A stretch of 64,000 bases of DNA, taken from Peribacillus faecalis (GTDB lineage Bacteria; Bacillota; Bacilli; Bacillales; DSM-1321). The stretch covers positions 62,001 to 126,000 of the forward strand of contig NZ_JACXSI010000045.1 of NCBI RefSeq assembly GCF_014712675.1. Reading direction: 5' to 3'. The position numbers were made by a program, and so were the translations under genes. Positions 34,901 to 42,708 of the stretch are shown here, piece by piece (within the stretch, counting starts at the first letter, position 1; every line of letters starts with the position of its first letter). The notes beneath the pieces are model-generated. The model saw only the letters and a list, made by a program, of their open reading frames with translations, did no database searches and had not been told where the DNA came from.

Positions 34901-35519
34901 CCTTCTCAAATCCCGAGAAGCATACGGTTCCGATTCCGTAACTGAATGCAGACGAACAATCAACGATAAAATTAGTATGGACATCGTTTTCTCCATATTG
35001 GCTTAAATCAATCATCGAAAATCGCTTATAAGGAACCAATTTTTTACGATATAAAGCATCTATCAATATCGTTAAGCTACGCTTCTTCCCTGTCCCGGCA
35101 GGCCCGGCCAAAAGGATTGTATTTTGGACTGCTCCCTTTTCTCTCGCTAGAAACGCTGTTTTAAAGCTGACGAGCAAGTCGTCAATATATCTTTCTTGAG
35201 AGATTACTTTGCGATTTAATTCAAGTTTAATTTCATCAAAAATAGCATCTAATTCTTCATTTGATTGATTCAAACTTAAATTTTTGATGCCTTTTTTCGT
35301 ATCTTGAAGCACTTCTTGCATCGCACCCGTTGTTTGCGGCAAGTTATGATTGGAACCCGGCATATTAGGTGCTAACCCCGGAGAAGTTACAGCTCCTCCT
35401 TGATTCATCTGCATCGTCGCAGTTTGTTTTTGCTGATTGCCTTTAAAACCATGCGCCTTTATAAAATCAAACAATTGGACTTCCGGAAATATAATCCGCA
35501 TCCATTTCTGAAAACTCAT
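31929..35519 (-). CDS. Giant protein with one ClpB-like and three CbxX/SpoVK-like AAA+ modules
   Basis: This 1196-residue protein has four ATPase units. Unit 1 (about 95-300) resembles a ClpA/B second domain but has Walker A GPAGTGKK (139-146) and a Walker B with no DE pair (TVCFSGFEKA). Units 2-4 are CbbX/SpoVK-type with Walker A GNPGTGKT at 442, 710 and 982, Walker B VLFIDEAY at about 501, 769 and 1041, and GNGRLVRN or GNGRFARN sensor regions. Residues 25-85 are a low-complexity linker. It is likely a remodelling machine, with two membrane-protein partners downstream. Single-module relatives include SpoVK; I do not recognise a named protein of this architecture. Confidence 0.9.
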   Translation of the reverse strand: MSFQKWMRIIFPEVQLFDFIKAHGFKGNQQKQTATMQMNQGGAVTSPGLAPNMPGSNHNLPQTTGAMQEVLQDTKKGIKNLSLNQSNEELDAIFDEIKLELNRKVISQERYIDDLLVSFKTAFLAREKGAVQNTILLAGPAGTGKKRSLTILIDALYRKKLVPYKRFSMIDLSQYGENDVHTNFIVDCSSAFSYGIGTVCFSGFEKAQSEILSYVTKLFKDGYFRTSQGIVVNASDYFLLLYSDADAKGKVVDRQIPVSIAEKISPALLREVRSFAITSALDVDTLSSILHAQLTNAANRLYAQAQVAIDFEPQVFIELAKRILPTKRYGEAIEELVEKEFFELLLDARARGELSSGDAVVIKMEQNDLIASSRNGNILLKSIALVQEETLEDVMNELNSLIGLQSVKTFIQELLKTVELQEKRRAQGDKTAPMTLHMVFTGNPGTGKTTVARLISRTLKAMGLLSQGQLVEVARQDLVGQYVGSTAPKTNEAIKQAIGGVLFIDEAYTLSREKHDSFGQEAIDTLVKGMEDHRDDTVVILAGYTNEMETFLKSNPGLRSRFPLIVEFPDYTPKDMLQMMELQAKQRDYTVDPEAYEGLLELFEARQIPGRNDSGNGRLVRNLLEEAIRKQSVRVIESNAQDTNMLVASDFGIGEKAVFSLEEAFSGIIGLDNVKNFVLTLEKQLLADRRRKEAGIHTKKEQTLNMVFAGNPGTGKTTIARLLANMLKEMGVLKKGHLVEVDRTQLVAEYVGQTAAKTTDVVESALGGVLFIDEAYTLLDEGQGGFGKEAIDTLVRLIENHRENLVVIIAGYTEEMKQFMKVNPGLASRFPLNIEFPDYTADQLAQMTDIQAHSKGFILEESVCAALKPYYEEKQIPGRNDSGNGRLVRNTIEKAIRNQSIRIAEYPDLPIEQLNVLTVEDFHLQPVKAETNALNELDSVIGMDEVKQFVRTLSAQVEIENMRKQLSLPSLGSQSLHMIFKGNPGTGKTMVARILAKRLKELGVIKLDHVVETDRSGLVAGYVGQTALKTREVLESALGGVLFIDEAYALMGSANDFGQEAIDTIVKFMDDHRDNIIVVLAGYSEDMEQFLQSNAGLRSRFPNIIEFPDYSAKELVQISFRFLSKKGFHASSGVEQRLLAIFEDGMKVENAGNGRFARNVCEAAIRAHALRVSQISQPTVEQLTTISPEDFEKAGN

Positions 35520-35822
35520 TTTCTCACCCTATCTCTGCTTTCATACTTAAGTACTAAAAGTACCAGTCTATCTTCCTATCTTATCATAAAATGTTACAAA
35601 ACTTTCATTATCACCTTCTAAACTTACTTTACTAATAATGTATTTGCAGGAAAATTTTATTGCAATATAAAAGAAGATTGAGAAACCTAACTCACCCTCA
35701 ATTCTCTTTATCTAACCCTCCCAAAAATTACATATTAAACAAGAAATGTTTGATATTGTAATTTTCGTTTTGAGTAGTTATATTTTATATGCAAAACTAT
35801 TAGCAATGGAGGGAAAGGAAAA

Positions 35823-36635
35823 GTGAAAAAACTATTTATAAGTTTTGCTTTATTATCAGTTTTACTTCTTGCTGCTTGTGGCGATAGTGAAAAACAAAGT
35901 TCTTCAGGGAATACTAGTGAGAATTCCGGTAAAGTTCTTTCAAATGAAGAATTTGTTAAAATGTATTCTGATCCTGCTAAGTATAAGGGAGATAAAGTTG
36001 ATTTCTATGCTCGTGTGTTTACTGAACCGGAAAAAGATGATGAAGGCACATACCTGCAAGTATACGCGGAAGATAATAGCGATAGAAACACGCTTGTCGG
36101 AATAAACGATCCTGACTTAAAAGTTAAAAACGATGATATCATACACGTTGTAGGAACAGTAAAAGATGTATTTGAAGGTGAAAATTTGATGGGCGGTACC
36201 ATCGTTGCACCTTTAATCGAAGCTGAGTCTATTGAAATAACAGACTATGCTACAGCATTCGCGCCTGCTCTGAAAACAATTGAAGTTAACAAGGAAATCG
36301 ATCAACACGGTTATCTACTAAAATTACAAAAAATAGAGTTAGCAGAGAATGAAACAAGATTATATGTTAATATCACTAACAACTCAGATGATGAAATTTC
36401 ATTCTACACATTTAATTCAAAAGTTGTAATAGACAACAAACAGTATGAAGAAAACAGTGAATTAAGCTACAATTATCCGGAAATTCAATCAGAAATATTA
36501 CCGGGAGTTTCTACAGAAGGTATTATTGTATTTGATTCTTTCCCTGAATCAGCAACAATAAAAGTGTTTTTTGAAGGTTATTCCGATAATTATGACTTAG
36601 ACTTCACTCCTTTTGAATTTGAAGTAACTTATTAA
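35823..36635 (+). CDS. Lipoprotein with OB-like and DUF4352-like domains, function unknown
   Basis: The 270-residue protein has a lipobox LLAAC (Cys about 19) and a Ser/Gly/Asn linker. A small beta-barrel-like domain follows (about 40-135, KGDKVDFYARVFTEPEK..DDIIHVVGTVKDV). The C-terminal immunoglobulin-like domain (about 150-270, LYVNITNNSDDEISFYTFN) recalls DUF4352/telomeric-repeat-binding-like extracellular domains. The start is GTG after GGAGGGAAAGGAAAA. It is monocistronic with a clear terminator. The 35519-35823 gap holds its A/T-rich promoter and a weak hairpin (35671-35709). Confidence 0.72.
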   Translation: MKKLFISFALLSVLLLAACGDSEKQSSSGNTSENSGKVLSNEEFVKMYSDPAKYKGDKVDFYARVFTEPEKDDEGTYLQVYAEDNSDRNTLVGINDPDLKVKNDDIIHVVGTVKDVFEGENLMGGTIVAPLIEAESIEITDYATAFAPALKTIEVNKEIDQHGYLLKLQKIELAENETRLYVNITNNSDDEISFYTFNSKVVIDNKQYEENSELSYNYPEIQSEILPGVSTEGIIVFDSFPESATIKVFFEGYSDNYDLDFTPFEFEVTY

Positions 36636-36638
36636 TGA

Positions 36639-36669
36639 CAAAACCACCCGTTATCACGGGTGGTTTGTT
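36639..36669 (+). terminator. Terminator of the lipoprotein gene
   Basis: ACCACCCG pairs with CGGGTGGT, followed by TTGTTA. Confidence 0.9.
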
Positions 36670-36714
36670 ATAGATTTAAAATCCTTTATATCATCATGCT
36701 TAATATAAATAAAA

Positions 36715-37002
36715 CTAATTTTTCCACCCAAAATCAAAATAATTCCGCTTCAACAACTTCGGCTTTGCCATCAATTCCTCATAAGTGAGCGACTTCTCAA
36801 TGTTTTTCGTATCAATAATAAATAAATGATTTTCAATATCCTTTGCCACCATCTCATCTTGATAGACTGCTCCACAATACTCGCAGGAGAAGGACGGAAC
36901 TTCTCTAATTTCGATTGCCTTCGTTCCGTCCGGCAATTCCCAATAGACAGTATCCTTAATTTGTGCAGGTTTAGGTTGTTCGCACCAATGACAAGTTTCC
37001 AT
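36715..37002 (-). CDS. yokU: YokU family protein with MqsA-like zinc motif
   Basis: The 95-residue protein has two CxxC pairs (CHWC at the start; CEYC near residue 40) matching the zinc-binding N-terminal half of MqsA-type proteins. It has no helix-turn-helix half. It begins one base after the kamA stop, so it is the last gene of the kamA transcript. The linkage with kamA is what I recall for this family in Bacilli. The function is unknown. Confidence 0.88.
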   Translation of the reverse strand: METCHWCEQPKPAQIKDTVYWELPDGTKAIEIREVPSFSCEYCGAVYQDEMVAKDIENHLFIIDTKNIEKSLTYEELMAKPKLLKRNYFDFGWKN

Positions 37003-37003
37003 T

Positions 37004-38407
37004 TTAGTCGTCCCCCTTTATCGGTTGGATTGCTTTCTTTTGCTCGGCTTGGAATTTCTTCTCCTTCAGCTGATCGCGTTTTTCACGTTTGTCTTTTAAA
37101 GAGGCATGTTCCGGGTTTGTTTCGTATTGCTTTCGTTTTTGAATGCGCGGCAGGTTGTCGGGAACAAGATTCAAACGCTCATCATGAAGCAAACCGGAAA
37201 TGCCGGTTTCTTTTTTAGCTGGTGCGCCGTAAATACTTTCGAAGTATTCATCCGCCAGTCCCGGCGTATAGTTTTCCGGCTCCGGATATGTCGTAATGAC
37301 GCCTTCAAAATTACGAAGAACGGTCTTGGAAGGACTTTGCGACAGAATATAGTTTGGCTGCAATGCGATTTTCCCTCCACCACCAGGAGCGTCGCAGACG
37401 AAAGTTGGTACAGCATAGCCACTCGTATGCCCTCGCAAACCTTCGATGATTTCGAGTCCCTTTAAAATAGGCGCTCGGAAATGGCTGATTCCCTCTGACA
37501 GATCACATTGATAAATATAGTACGGTCGGACCCGAATCTTAACGAGGTCGTGCATCAGCCGCTTCATAATCGGAATGCTATCGTTTATACCGGCCAATAT
37601 TACGGCCTGGTTGCCGACCGGGACGCCGGCATTGACAAGTTTTTCGCACGCTTCCTTTGCTTCCTTTGTAATTTCGATGCTCGTATTGAAGTGAGTATTG
37701 AGCCAGACCGGATGGTATTTTTTCAATATCTCACATAAATTATCGGTAATGCGCTGCGGGAATACGACCGGTGCCCGTGTTCCGATACGGATAATTTCAA
37801 CGTGAGGAATTTCCCGCAAGTTTTTCAATATATACTCCAAAATCGTATCGTTAATAAGCAGACCGTCTCCTCCTGATAGCAGTACATCACGAACTTCAGG
37901 AGTTTCTCTGATGTAGCGAATAGCATCGTCCAGTTGTTTCTTCGGAACGCCCATGCCGATTTGCCCGGAGAAGCGCCTTCTTGTACAATAGCGACAATAC
38001 ATCGAGCATTGATTTGTCACTAGAAACAGCACCCTGTCCGGATAGCGGTGCGTCAAACCTGGTGTAGGCGAATCTTCATCCTCCTCAAGCGGGTCTTCCA
38101 TATCGTATTTTGTTTTATACATTTCCTTTCCGATCGGTACTGATTGCATCCGAATCGGGCAACGCGGATTATCTCTGTTCATTAATGAAGCGTAATAAGG
38201 AGTTATATTTAAAGGTATTGTTTTCGTGGATATTTTGACGCCCTCTTCTTCCTCAGGCGTCAAATTAATGACTTTCTTTAAATCATCTAAAGTGCGGATT
38301 GTGTGTGTCAACTGCCATAGCCAATCATTCCATTGCTCATCAGTGATATCCTTCCAAAGCTCAATCTCTTTCCAATGTCTTTCCGGCTCATATAAAAAAG
38401 ATTTCAT
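37004..38407 (-). CDS. kamA: Lysine 2,3-aminomutase
   Basis: This is a 467-residue radical-SAM, PLP-dependent enzyme converting L-lysine to L-beta-lysine. The 4Fe-4S motif CxxxCxxC is at Cys134, Cys138 and Cys141 (TNQCSMYCRYC). GGGDGLL-type SAM contacts appear in VLLSGGDGLL, and the PGGGGK motif near the C-terminal third carries the PLP-binding lysine region. The charged tail (KREKRDQLKEKKFQAEQKK) is longer than in clostridial enzymes. GAGGAGG precedes the ATG. A sigma-54 promoter lies about 32-50 bases upstream, separate from the genes before it. Confidence 0.96.
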   Translation of the reverse strand: MKSFLYEPERHWKEIELWKDITDEQWNDWLWQLTHTIRTLDDLKKVINLTPEEEEGVKISTKTIPLNITPYYASLMNRDNPRCPIRMQSVPIGKEMYKTKYDMEDPLEEDEDSPTPGLTHRYPDRVLFLVTNQCSMYCRYCTRRRFSGQIGMGVPKKQLDDAIRYIRETPEVRDVLLSGGDGLLINDTILEYILKNLREIPHVEIIRIGTRAPVVFPQRITDNLCEILKKYHPVWLNTHFNTSIEITKEAKEACEKLVNAGVPVGNQAVILAGINDSIPIMKRLMHDLVKIRVRPYYIYQCDLSEGISHFRAPILKGLEIIEGLRGHTSGYAVPTFVCDAPGGGGKIALQPNYILSQSPSKTVLRNFEGVITTYPEPENYTPGLADEYFESIYGAPAKKETGISGLLHDERLNLVPDNLPRIQKRKQYETNPEHASLKDKREKRDQLKEKKFQAEQKKAIQPIKGDD

Positions 38408-38438
38408 GACATTACCTCCTCGCTTATAGAAGGTAATA

Positions 38439-38456
38439 ATGCAAGTATCGTGCCAA
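38439..38456 (-). promoter_or_regulatory. Sigma-54 (SigL) promoter of kamA
   Basis: On the minus strand TTGGCACGATACTTGCAT matches the -24/-12 consensus (TTGGCAC-n4-TTGCA) almost perfectly. It directly abuts the stop codon of the sigma-54 activator gene and stands about 32 bases before the kamA start codon. Confidence 0.9.
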
Positions 38457-38457
38457 C

Positions 38458-39831
38458 TTATAGATTTTTCATTTTATATTGCAATGTTTGCCGAGGAATT
38501 TTGAGAAGTTTTGCCGCCTTCAGAACATTGCCTTCCGTCTTTGTGAGCGCCAATTGGATTAATGTTTTCTCTGTTTCCTGCAGCGCTTCCCGAAGCGGCG
38601 TTATCTCTTCAATTGGCAGCTTTCTTTTTTCCGTAAAAAACACAGGCAAATCTTCCGGCAGCAGCACCGGAGAACTTGCGACATTCATCATATGCTCGAT
38701 ACAATGCTTTAGCTCTCTCACGTTCCCCGGCCACGAATGAAGTTCTAACTGTTTCATTAAAGGTGCTGAGATCGTTTTAGCGTGTTGTCCGCTCGTTTTC
38801 TTGAGCTGATCGATAAAATGATATGCAAGCAAGGCAATATCATTCTTTCGTTCCCTTAAAGGAGGCAAATGAAAGCTCGACACATTCAAACGATAAAATA
38901 AATCAAGACGTAATTTTTCCTCCACTAGCGCTTGCTCGGGGTGCATATTCATAGCAGCGATGACACGCACATCTACAACATTGCTTTTCGTCGAGCCTAT
39001 GCGACGAATGACCCCATCCTCAAGAACCCGTAACAATTTCGCCTGCAAACCGGGACTCATCGACTGGATTTCATCTAGAAACAATGTTCCGCCGTCAGCA
39101 AGCTCAAATAAACCTGCACGGTCGATTGCACCAGTGTAGCTGCCCTTCGCCGTGCCAAATAGTAAACTTTCAAGTAGCGTTTCCGGCAATGCAGCGCAAT
39201 TTTGAGCGATAAATGGCTTCGCTCTTCTTGTCGATGCATTGTGAATACCTTGCACAAACAACTCTTTCCCTGTCCCGCTTTCCCCATAAACCAATATTGG
39301 GGACTGCGACAATGCAGCTCGCTTACCTTTAGCAATCACTTCAAGCAAATCGCTATCATCGGTCAAAATGTGTTCAAATGTATAATGCGCTCCAGTTGAT
39401 TTCCTCTTTTGCTTTGTAGGGATTCTCCGGTATTCTAACTCCAGCAGACGTTCAATCAGTTTGCGGAGCTGGGTAAAGTCTTTCGCAACTTCTACCGCAC
39501 CAACTAATTTATTCTTTACATAAATCGGCACCGTCGTGTTCACTGTATCAATCGTTGCTCCATGAACATTGACGTATGTTTGACTTTGATCGACAAGCGG
39601 CTTTTCGCTTTCAATCACTTGCAGCAGTGTACTGCTATCTTTTGTCAATGAAGGAAATACCTCGAGCACATGTTTGCCAATCACTTCAGAAACCTTCATA
39701 CCGTCATGAGCGGCTGCAATATCATTGTAAAAAATCGTCCTGCCGTCCAAATCAATCACATGAATGCCTTCGTCGATGACCTTTAAAATTGCTTCTAAAA
39801 TTTCTTTTGAAATCATTTCATTTTCCGGCAC
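38458..39831 (-). CDS. Sigma-54-dependent activator with PAS domain
   Basis: The 457-residue protein has a PAS domain (about 8-115), then the AAA+ activator core (about 145-370) with Walker A GESGTGKE and GSYTGA in place of the usual GAFTGA sigma-54-contact loop. Walker B is GGTLFLDEI. A Fis-type helix-turn-helix follows (EGNVLKAAKLLKIPRQTLQYKMK). It is a RocR/BkdR-type enhancer-binding protein and very probably activates the SigL promoter that begins at its own stop codon. The PAS domain may sense lysine or a catabolite; this is inferred. GTG start after AAAAAGGAAG. Confidence 0.93.
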   Translation of the reverse strand: MPENEMISKEILEAILKVIDEGIHVIDLDGRTIFYNDIAAAHDGMKVSEVIGKHVLEVFPSLTKDSSTLLQVIESEKPLVDQSQTYVNVHGATIDTVNTTVPIYVKNKLVGAVEVAKDFTQLRKLIERLLELEYRRIPTKQKRKSTGAHYTFEHILTDDSDLLEVIAKGKRAALSQSPILVYGESGTGKELFVQGIHNASTRRAKPFIAQNCAALPETLLESLLFGTAKGSYTGAIDRAGLFELADGGTLFLDEIQSMSPGLQAKLLRVLEDGVIRRIGSTKSNVVDVRVIAAMNMHPEQALVEEKLRLDLFYRLNVSSFHLPPLRERKNDIALLAYHFIDQLKKTSGQHAKTISAPLMKQLELHSWPGNVRELKHCIEHMMNVASSPVLLPEDLPVFFTEKRKLPIEEITPLREALQETEKTLIQLALTKTEGNVLKAAKLLKIPRQTLQYKMKNL

Positions 39832-39883
39832 TATTTCACTTCCTTTTTAATAAAGTCTATGAAAAAGTGCCGGAAACTTGTCA

Positions 39884-40756
39884 TCAATCGCCGGATTTTT
39901 GGCTCTTCAGTAATTTCACCCATACATTCATATCTTCAAGTCCTTCGGAAATGATGCAGTTATTGGCTAATCTACCGCGATATTTGTATTGTAGCCGGTA
40001 GAACGCAGCATTCATGCCAAACGAGCGTGAGCGGGCGATACTATATAAGCAAAAAATATGCTGACTTGCCAATTCATTTTCAAGCTCCCCCAGCAAACTT
40101 TGGATCAGTCCATATTGCCGATATTCCGGCAATGTCGCACAATCAGTAATTTCTGCATTGCTGTAATGTTTATTGATTTCGCCGCACACGGCACTGATTG
40201 CTTTTTCCCCATCAAAGTAAGCGAAAAATACATTTCCGCTCTCAATCGATTTTCGCACATAGCCCTCATCGTTCATCGGAACGGGGTACACAGTGAACAC
40301 TGCGTCATACAGCTGCGCCAAGCGACCACTGTCTTCAGAACCGCATTTTTTTAGCTGCAAATGAGATGGAATCGGAGGTTTCGGCTCTTTTTTTTCGGCC
40401 GTTTTTTCCAAAATCCTCGCCAATGTCCGATCATCTTCTGCCCACGTATCGCTTTTCCGGCGCTCCGCAGTTAAATACATGCACATAAAGTACATCGTAT
40501 TTCCCGAAAAATATTTATCGACCATAGCTTCCAAATTAAAGCCCTTTTCGATAAAAGCAGACAAATCCTCATTTCGTGCTTTAATAATTAGCTTTTCGCA
40601 TTGCCATTCTTCCGTTTTTTGTATAGCCGCTTTAATCACTTCACGGGCATCGCCGTAAAAATCATCGACTCTTACTCTTTTATTATAGGAATCTTTTGTA
40701 ATGTTCCATTTGTAATTTTCGGTATGTTCCGCATATGTTTTCGGTAAAATAGACAT
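39884..40756 (-). CDS. ablB: Beta-lysine N6-acetyltransferase
   Basis: This 290-residue protein has a variable N-terminal half and a GNAT acetyltransferase domain (about 140-270, with TLPEYRQYGLIQSLLGELE as the acetyl-CoA loop). AblB converts beta-lysine to N-epsilon-acetyl-beta-lysine, a compatible solute in methanogens and a catabolic intermediate in Bacilli. The ATG at 40756 lies behind the GGAGG that overlaps the end of yodQ. It corresponds to B. subtilis yodP. Confidence 0.9.
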   Translation of the reverse strand: MSILPKTYAEHTENYKWNITKDSYNKRVRVDDFYGDAREVIKAAIQKTEEWQCEKLIIKARNEDLSAFIEKGFNLEAMVDKYFSGNTMYFMCMYLTAERRKSDTWAEDDRTLARILEKTAEKKEPKPPIPSHLQLKKCGSEDSGRLAQLYDAVFTVYPVPMNDEGYVRKSIESGNVFFAYFDGEKAISAVCGEINKHYSNAEITDCATLPEYRQYGLIQSLLGELENELASQHIFCLYSIARSRSFGMNAAFYRLQYKYRGRLANNCIISEGLEDMNVWVKLLKSQKSGD

Positions 40757-40761
40757 GCCTT

Positions 40762-42039
40762 TCACTCCTCCGCGTTTATTTCGCACCAGTCAATAACACT
40801 GCCTGCAATAATAACGGCAGCTGCCAGCACATCATCTATTAAAATGTATTCATCAATGTCATGAGCTTTCTCTGTAACACCCGGTCCAAACACAACGACT
40901 GGAATATTTGCAACAGTAGACAAAATACCCCCATCCGTTCCCCAAGGCGACGCTTCTATAACCGGCTCTGCTTTTTTCTCCAGTTGATAGTTTTTGCTAA
41001 TTGTTCTCATAAGCGGGTGGTTTAAATCAAGCCTTCCCGGCAACCATCTTGCTCCGTACCATTCGAGTTCAACCGGTTTGCTGCGGAACCAGTCATGTGT
41101 TTCGTTCAATTCAGCTATTTGATGTTCAAGATCTTTTTGCGCTTCCTCAATCGTCTCATAAGGCGATACTCCAAATCGGCCTTCCAAAACAGTCAAATCC
41201 GGCACCGATGATGGCCAATTGCCGGTTTTACAGACACCAATATTAATCGGAATCGGTATCGGCACGTTTTTGTACAATTTATCCTTTTTCAGCTCTTTAT
41301 TGCGCATCGACTCCAATTGCTTAATTGCTTGAATCACGTCATATGCCAAATCAAGGCTGCTGACTCCTTCATAACGAGTGCCGCCATGTGCCAATCTCCC
41401 TTTTATATGGAGTCGGAACCACATTGAGCCTTGCTGATACGGAAACAGCTTCATGCTTGTCGGCTCAGGAATTATAGCACCATCTGCCTTATAACCTCGC
41501 AAAACAGCGGCGAGCGTCCCTGCTCCTCCGCTTTCCTCCTCTATGACACTTTGAAAAATAACGTCTCCCTTCAATAGAATTCCAGTCTTAATAATCGCTT
41601 CCATCGCCAAAAGAAGCGCCACATTGCCACCCTTCATATCTGTCGTGCCGCGGCCGTAAATTCTTTCATTCTCTTCTACCCCGCTAAACGGAGAAACATG
41701 CCAATCTGCTTCATTTCCTTCCGGGACGACATCAATATGCCCATTCAAGATGAGTGATTTTCCGCCTCCGCTTCCTTTCAAGACAGCTACCATATTAGGA
41801 TTGCCTTTAAACTGTTCACGGTCGCAATGAAAACTTGCATGAGTTTTCAGCTTCGGGTCCTCATCCAAATCCCACAAATCAATTTCAAGACCCAGTTGCC
41901 GGCACTTTTCCACAACAATCGCTTGCGTCTTGCCCTCATTGCCTCTAACGGACGGCTGCTGAACCAATTGCTGCAGCAACTGAACAGCGGCCTTCCTCTG
42001 ACTGTAAATATACGTTTTTATTGTCTCTTTGACGTTCAT
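40762..42039 (-). CDS. yodQ: M20 family amidohydrolase (ArgE/DapE-like), acetyl-lysine deacylase candidate
   Basis: This is a 425-residue dinuclear zinc hydrolase with NGHIDVVPEG, YGRGTTDMKGG, EEESGGAGT and the late H ligand near GPGVTEKAHDIDEY. Such enzymes cleave N-acyl groups from amino acids. Its place in the beta-lysine operon suggests that it deacylates an acetylated lysine-derived intermediate, by inference. The gene ends six bases before ablB and starts directly after yodR, with GGAGG overlapping the preceding stop region. Confidence 0.88.
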   Translation of the reverse strand: MNVKETIKTYIYSQRKAAVQLLQQLVQQPSVRGNEGKTQAIVVEKCRQLGLEIDLWDLDEDPKLKTHASFHCDREQFKGNPNMVAVLKGSGGGKSLILNGHIDVVPEGNEADWHVSPFSGVEENERIYGRGTTDMKGGNVALLLAMEAIIKTGILLKGDVIFQSVIEEESGGAGTLAAVLRGYKADGAIIPEPTSMKLFPYQQGSMWFRLHIKGRLAHGGTRYEGVSSLDLAYDVIQAIKQLESMRNKELKKDKLYKNVPIPIPINIGVCKTGNWPSSVPDLTVLEGRFGVSPYETIEEAQKDLEHQIAELNETHDWFRSKPVELEWYGARWLPGRLDLNHPLMRTISKNYQLEKKAEPVIEASPWGTDGGILSTVANIPVVVFGPGVTEKAHDIDEYILIDDVLAAAVIIAGSVIDWCEINAEE

Positions 42040-42042
42040 CTC

Positions 42043-42708
42043 TCATCCTCCAATGACAGACACATTTTCACTAACCGCAAAACCAGCATCGGTTGCATTC
42101 CTTACATCTTCTATTGTAAATGGACTAAAATACTCTATTAAAATCAGTTTGCCATCCTCAACAGCAAATACCGCCATTTCCGTAATGATCATGCTGACAC
42201 ACTTTTTTGCCGTCAGCGGGAGGTCGCATTGCTTCACAATTTTCGAATGTCCATTTTTATCACAATGATTCATCGTCACAATGACGCGTTTTGCCTTAGC
42301 GGCCAGTTCCATCGCTCCGCCCATCCCGGGAACTTTTCTGCCGGGCACAATCCAATTAGCTAAATCGCCATTCGGACTGACTTGAAGAGCCCCCAATATC
42401 GTCAAATCAATTTTCCCTTTTCGGATCATCGCAAAAGCTGAGGCGCTGTCAAAGTAACAGCCCCCTGTTCGCAATGTGACAGGAAGGCCGCCTGCGTTGC
42501 ACAAATTTTCATCCTCTTTTCCCGGCTCCGGCTTATCTGAAAGACCGAGTATGCCATTTTCTGCTTGAAAAAAAATCGTTTCCTTGTTTTTTATAAAATC
42601 AGGAACGAGAGACGGGATGCCGATACCAAGGTTCACAATCATGCCCTGTTGCACTTCACCAGCCGCTCGTCTCGCTATTTTTTGTCTAATGTCTGCTCCC
42701 ACACCCAT
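42043..42708 (-). CDS. yodR: CoA-transferase subunit B
   Basis: The 221-residue beta subunit of a 3-oxoacid-type CoA transferase carries the catalytic glutamate motif (ENGILGL) and glycine-rich GIGIPSLV. It works with the alpha subunit encoded immediately upstream (overlap of about 34 bases), moving CoA between acyl acids. In this operon it would activate a product of beta-lysine breakdown; the substrate is inferred. The ATG at 42708 was chosen over an in-frame TTG two codons upstream. Confidence 0.88.
   Translation of the reverse strand: MGVGADIRQKIARRAAGEVQQGMIVNLGIGIPSLVPDFIKNKETIFFQAENGILGLSDKPEPGKEDENLCNAGGLPVTLRTGGCYFDSASAFAMIRKGKIDLTILGALQVSPNGDLANWIVPGRKVPGMGGAMELAAKAKRVIVTMNHCDKNGHSKIVKQCDLPLTAKKCVSMIITEMAVFAVEDGKLILIEYFSPFTIEDVRNATDAGFAVSENVSVIGG

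Noticed and set aside
35671-35709. Terminator between the AAA+ gene and the lipoprotein gene
   Set aside because: GATTGAG/CTCAAT is short, and no gene on the plus strand ends before it; it lies between divergent promoters.
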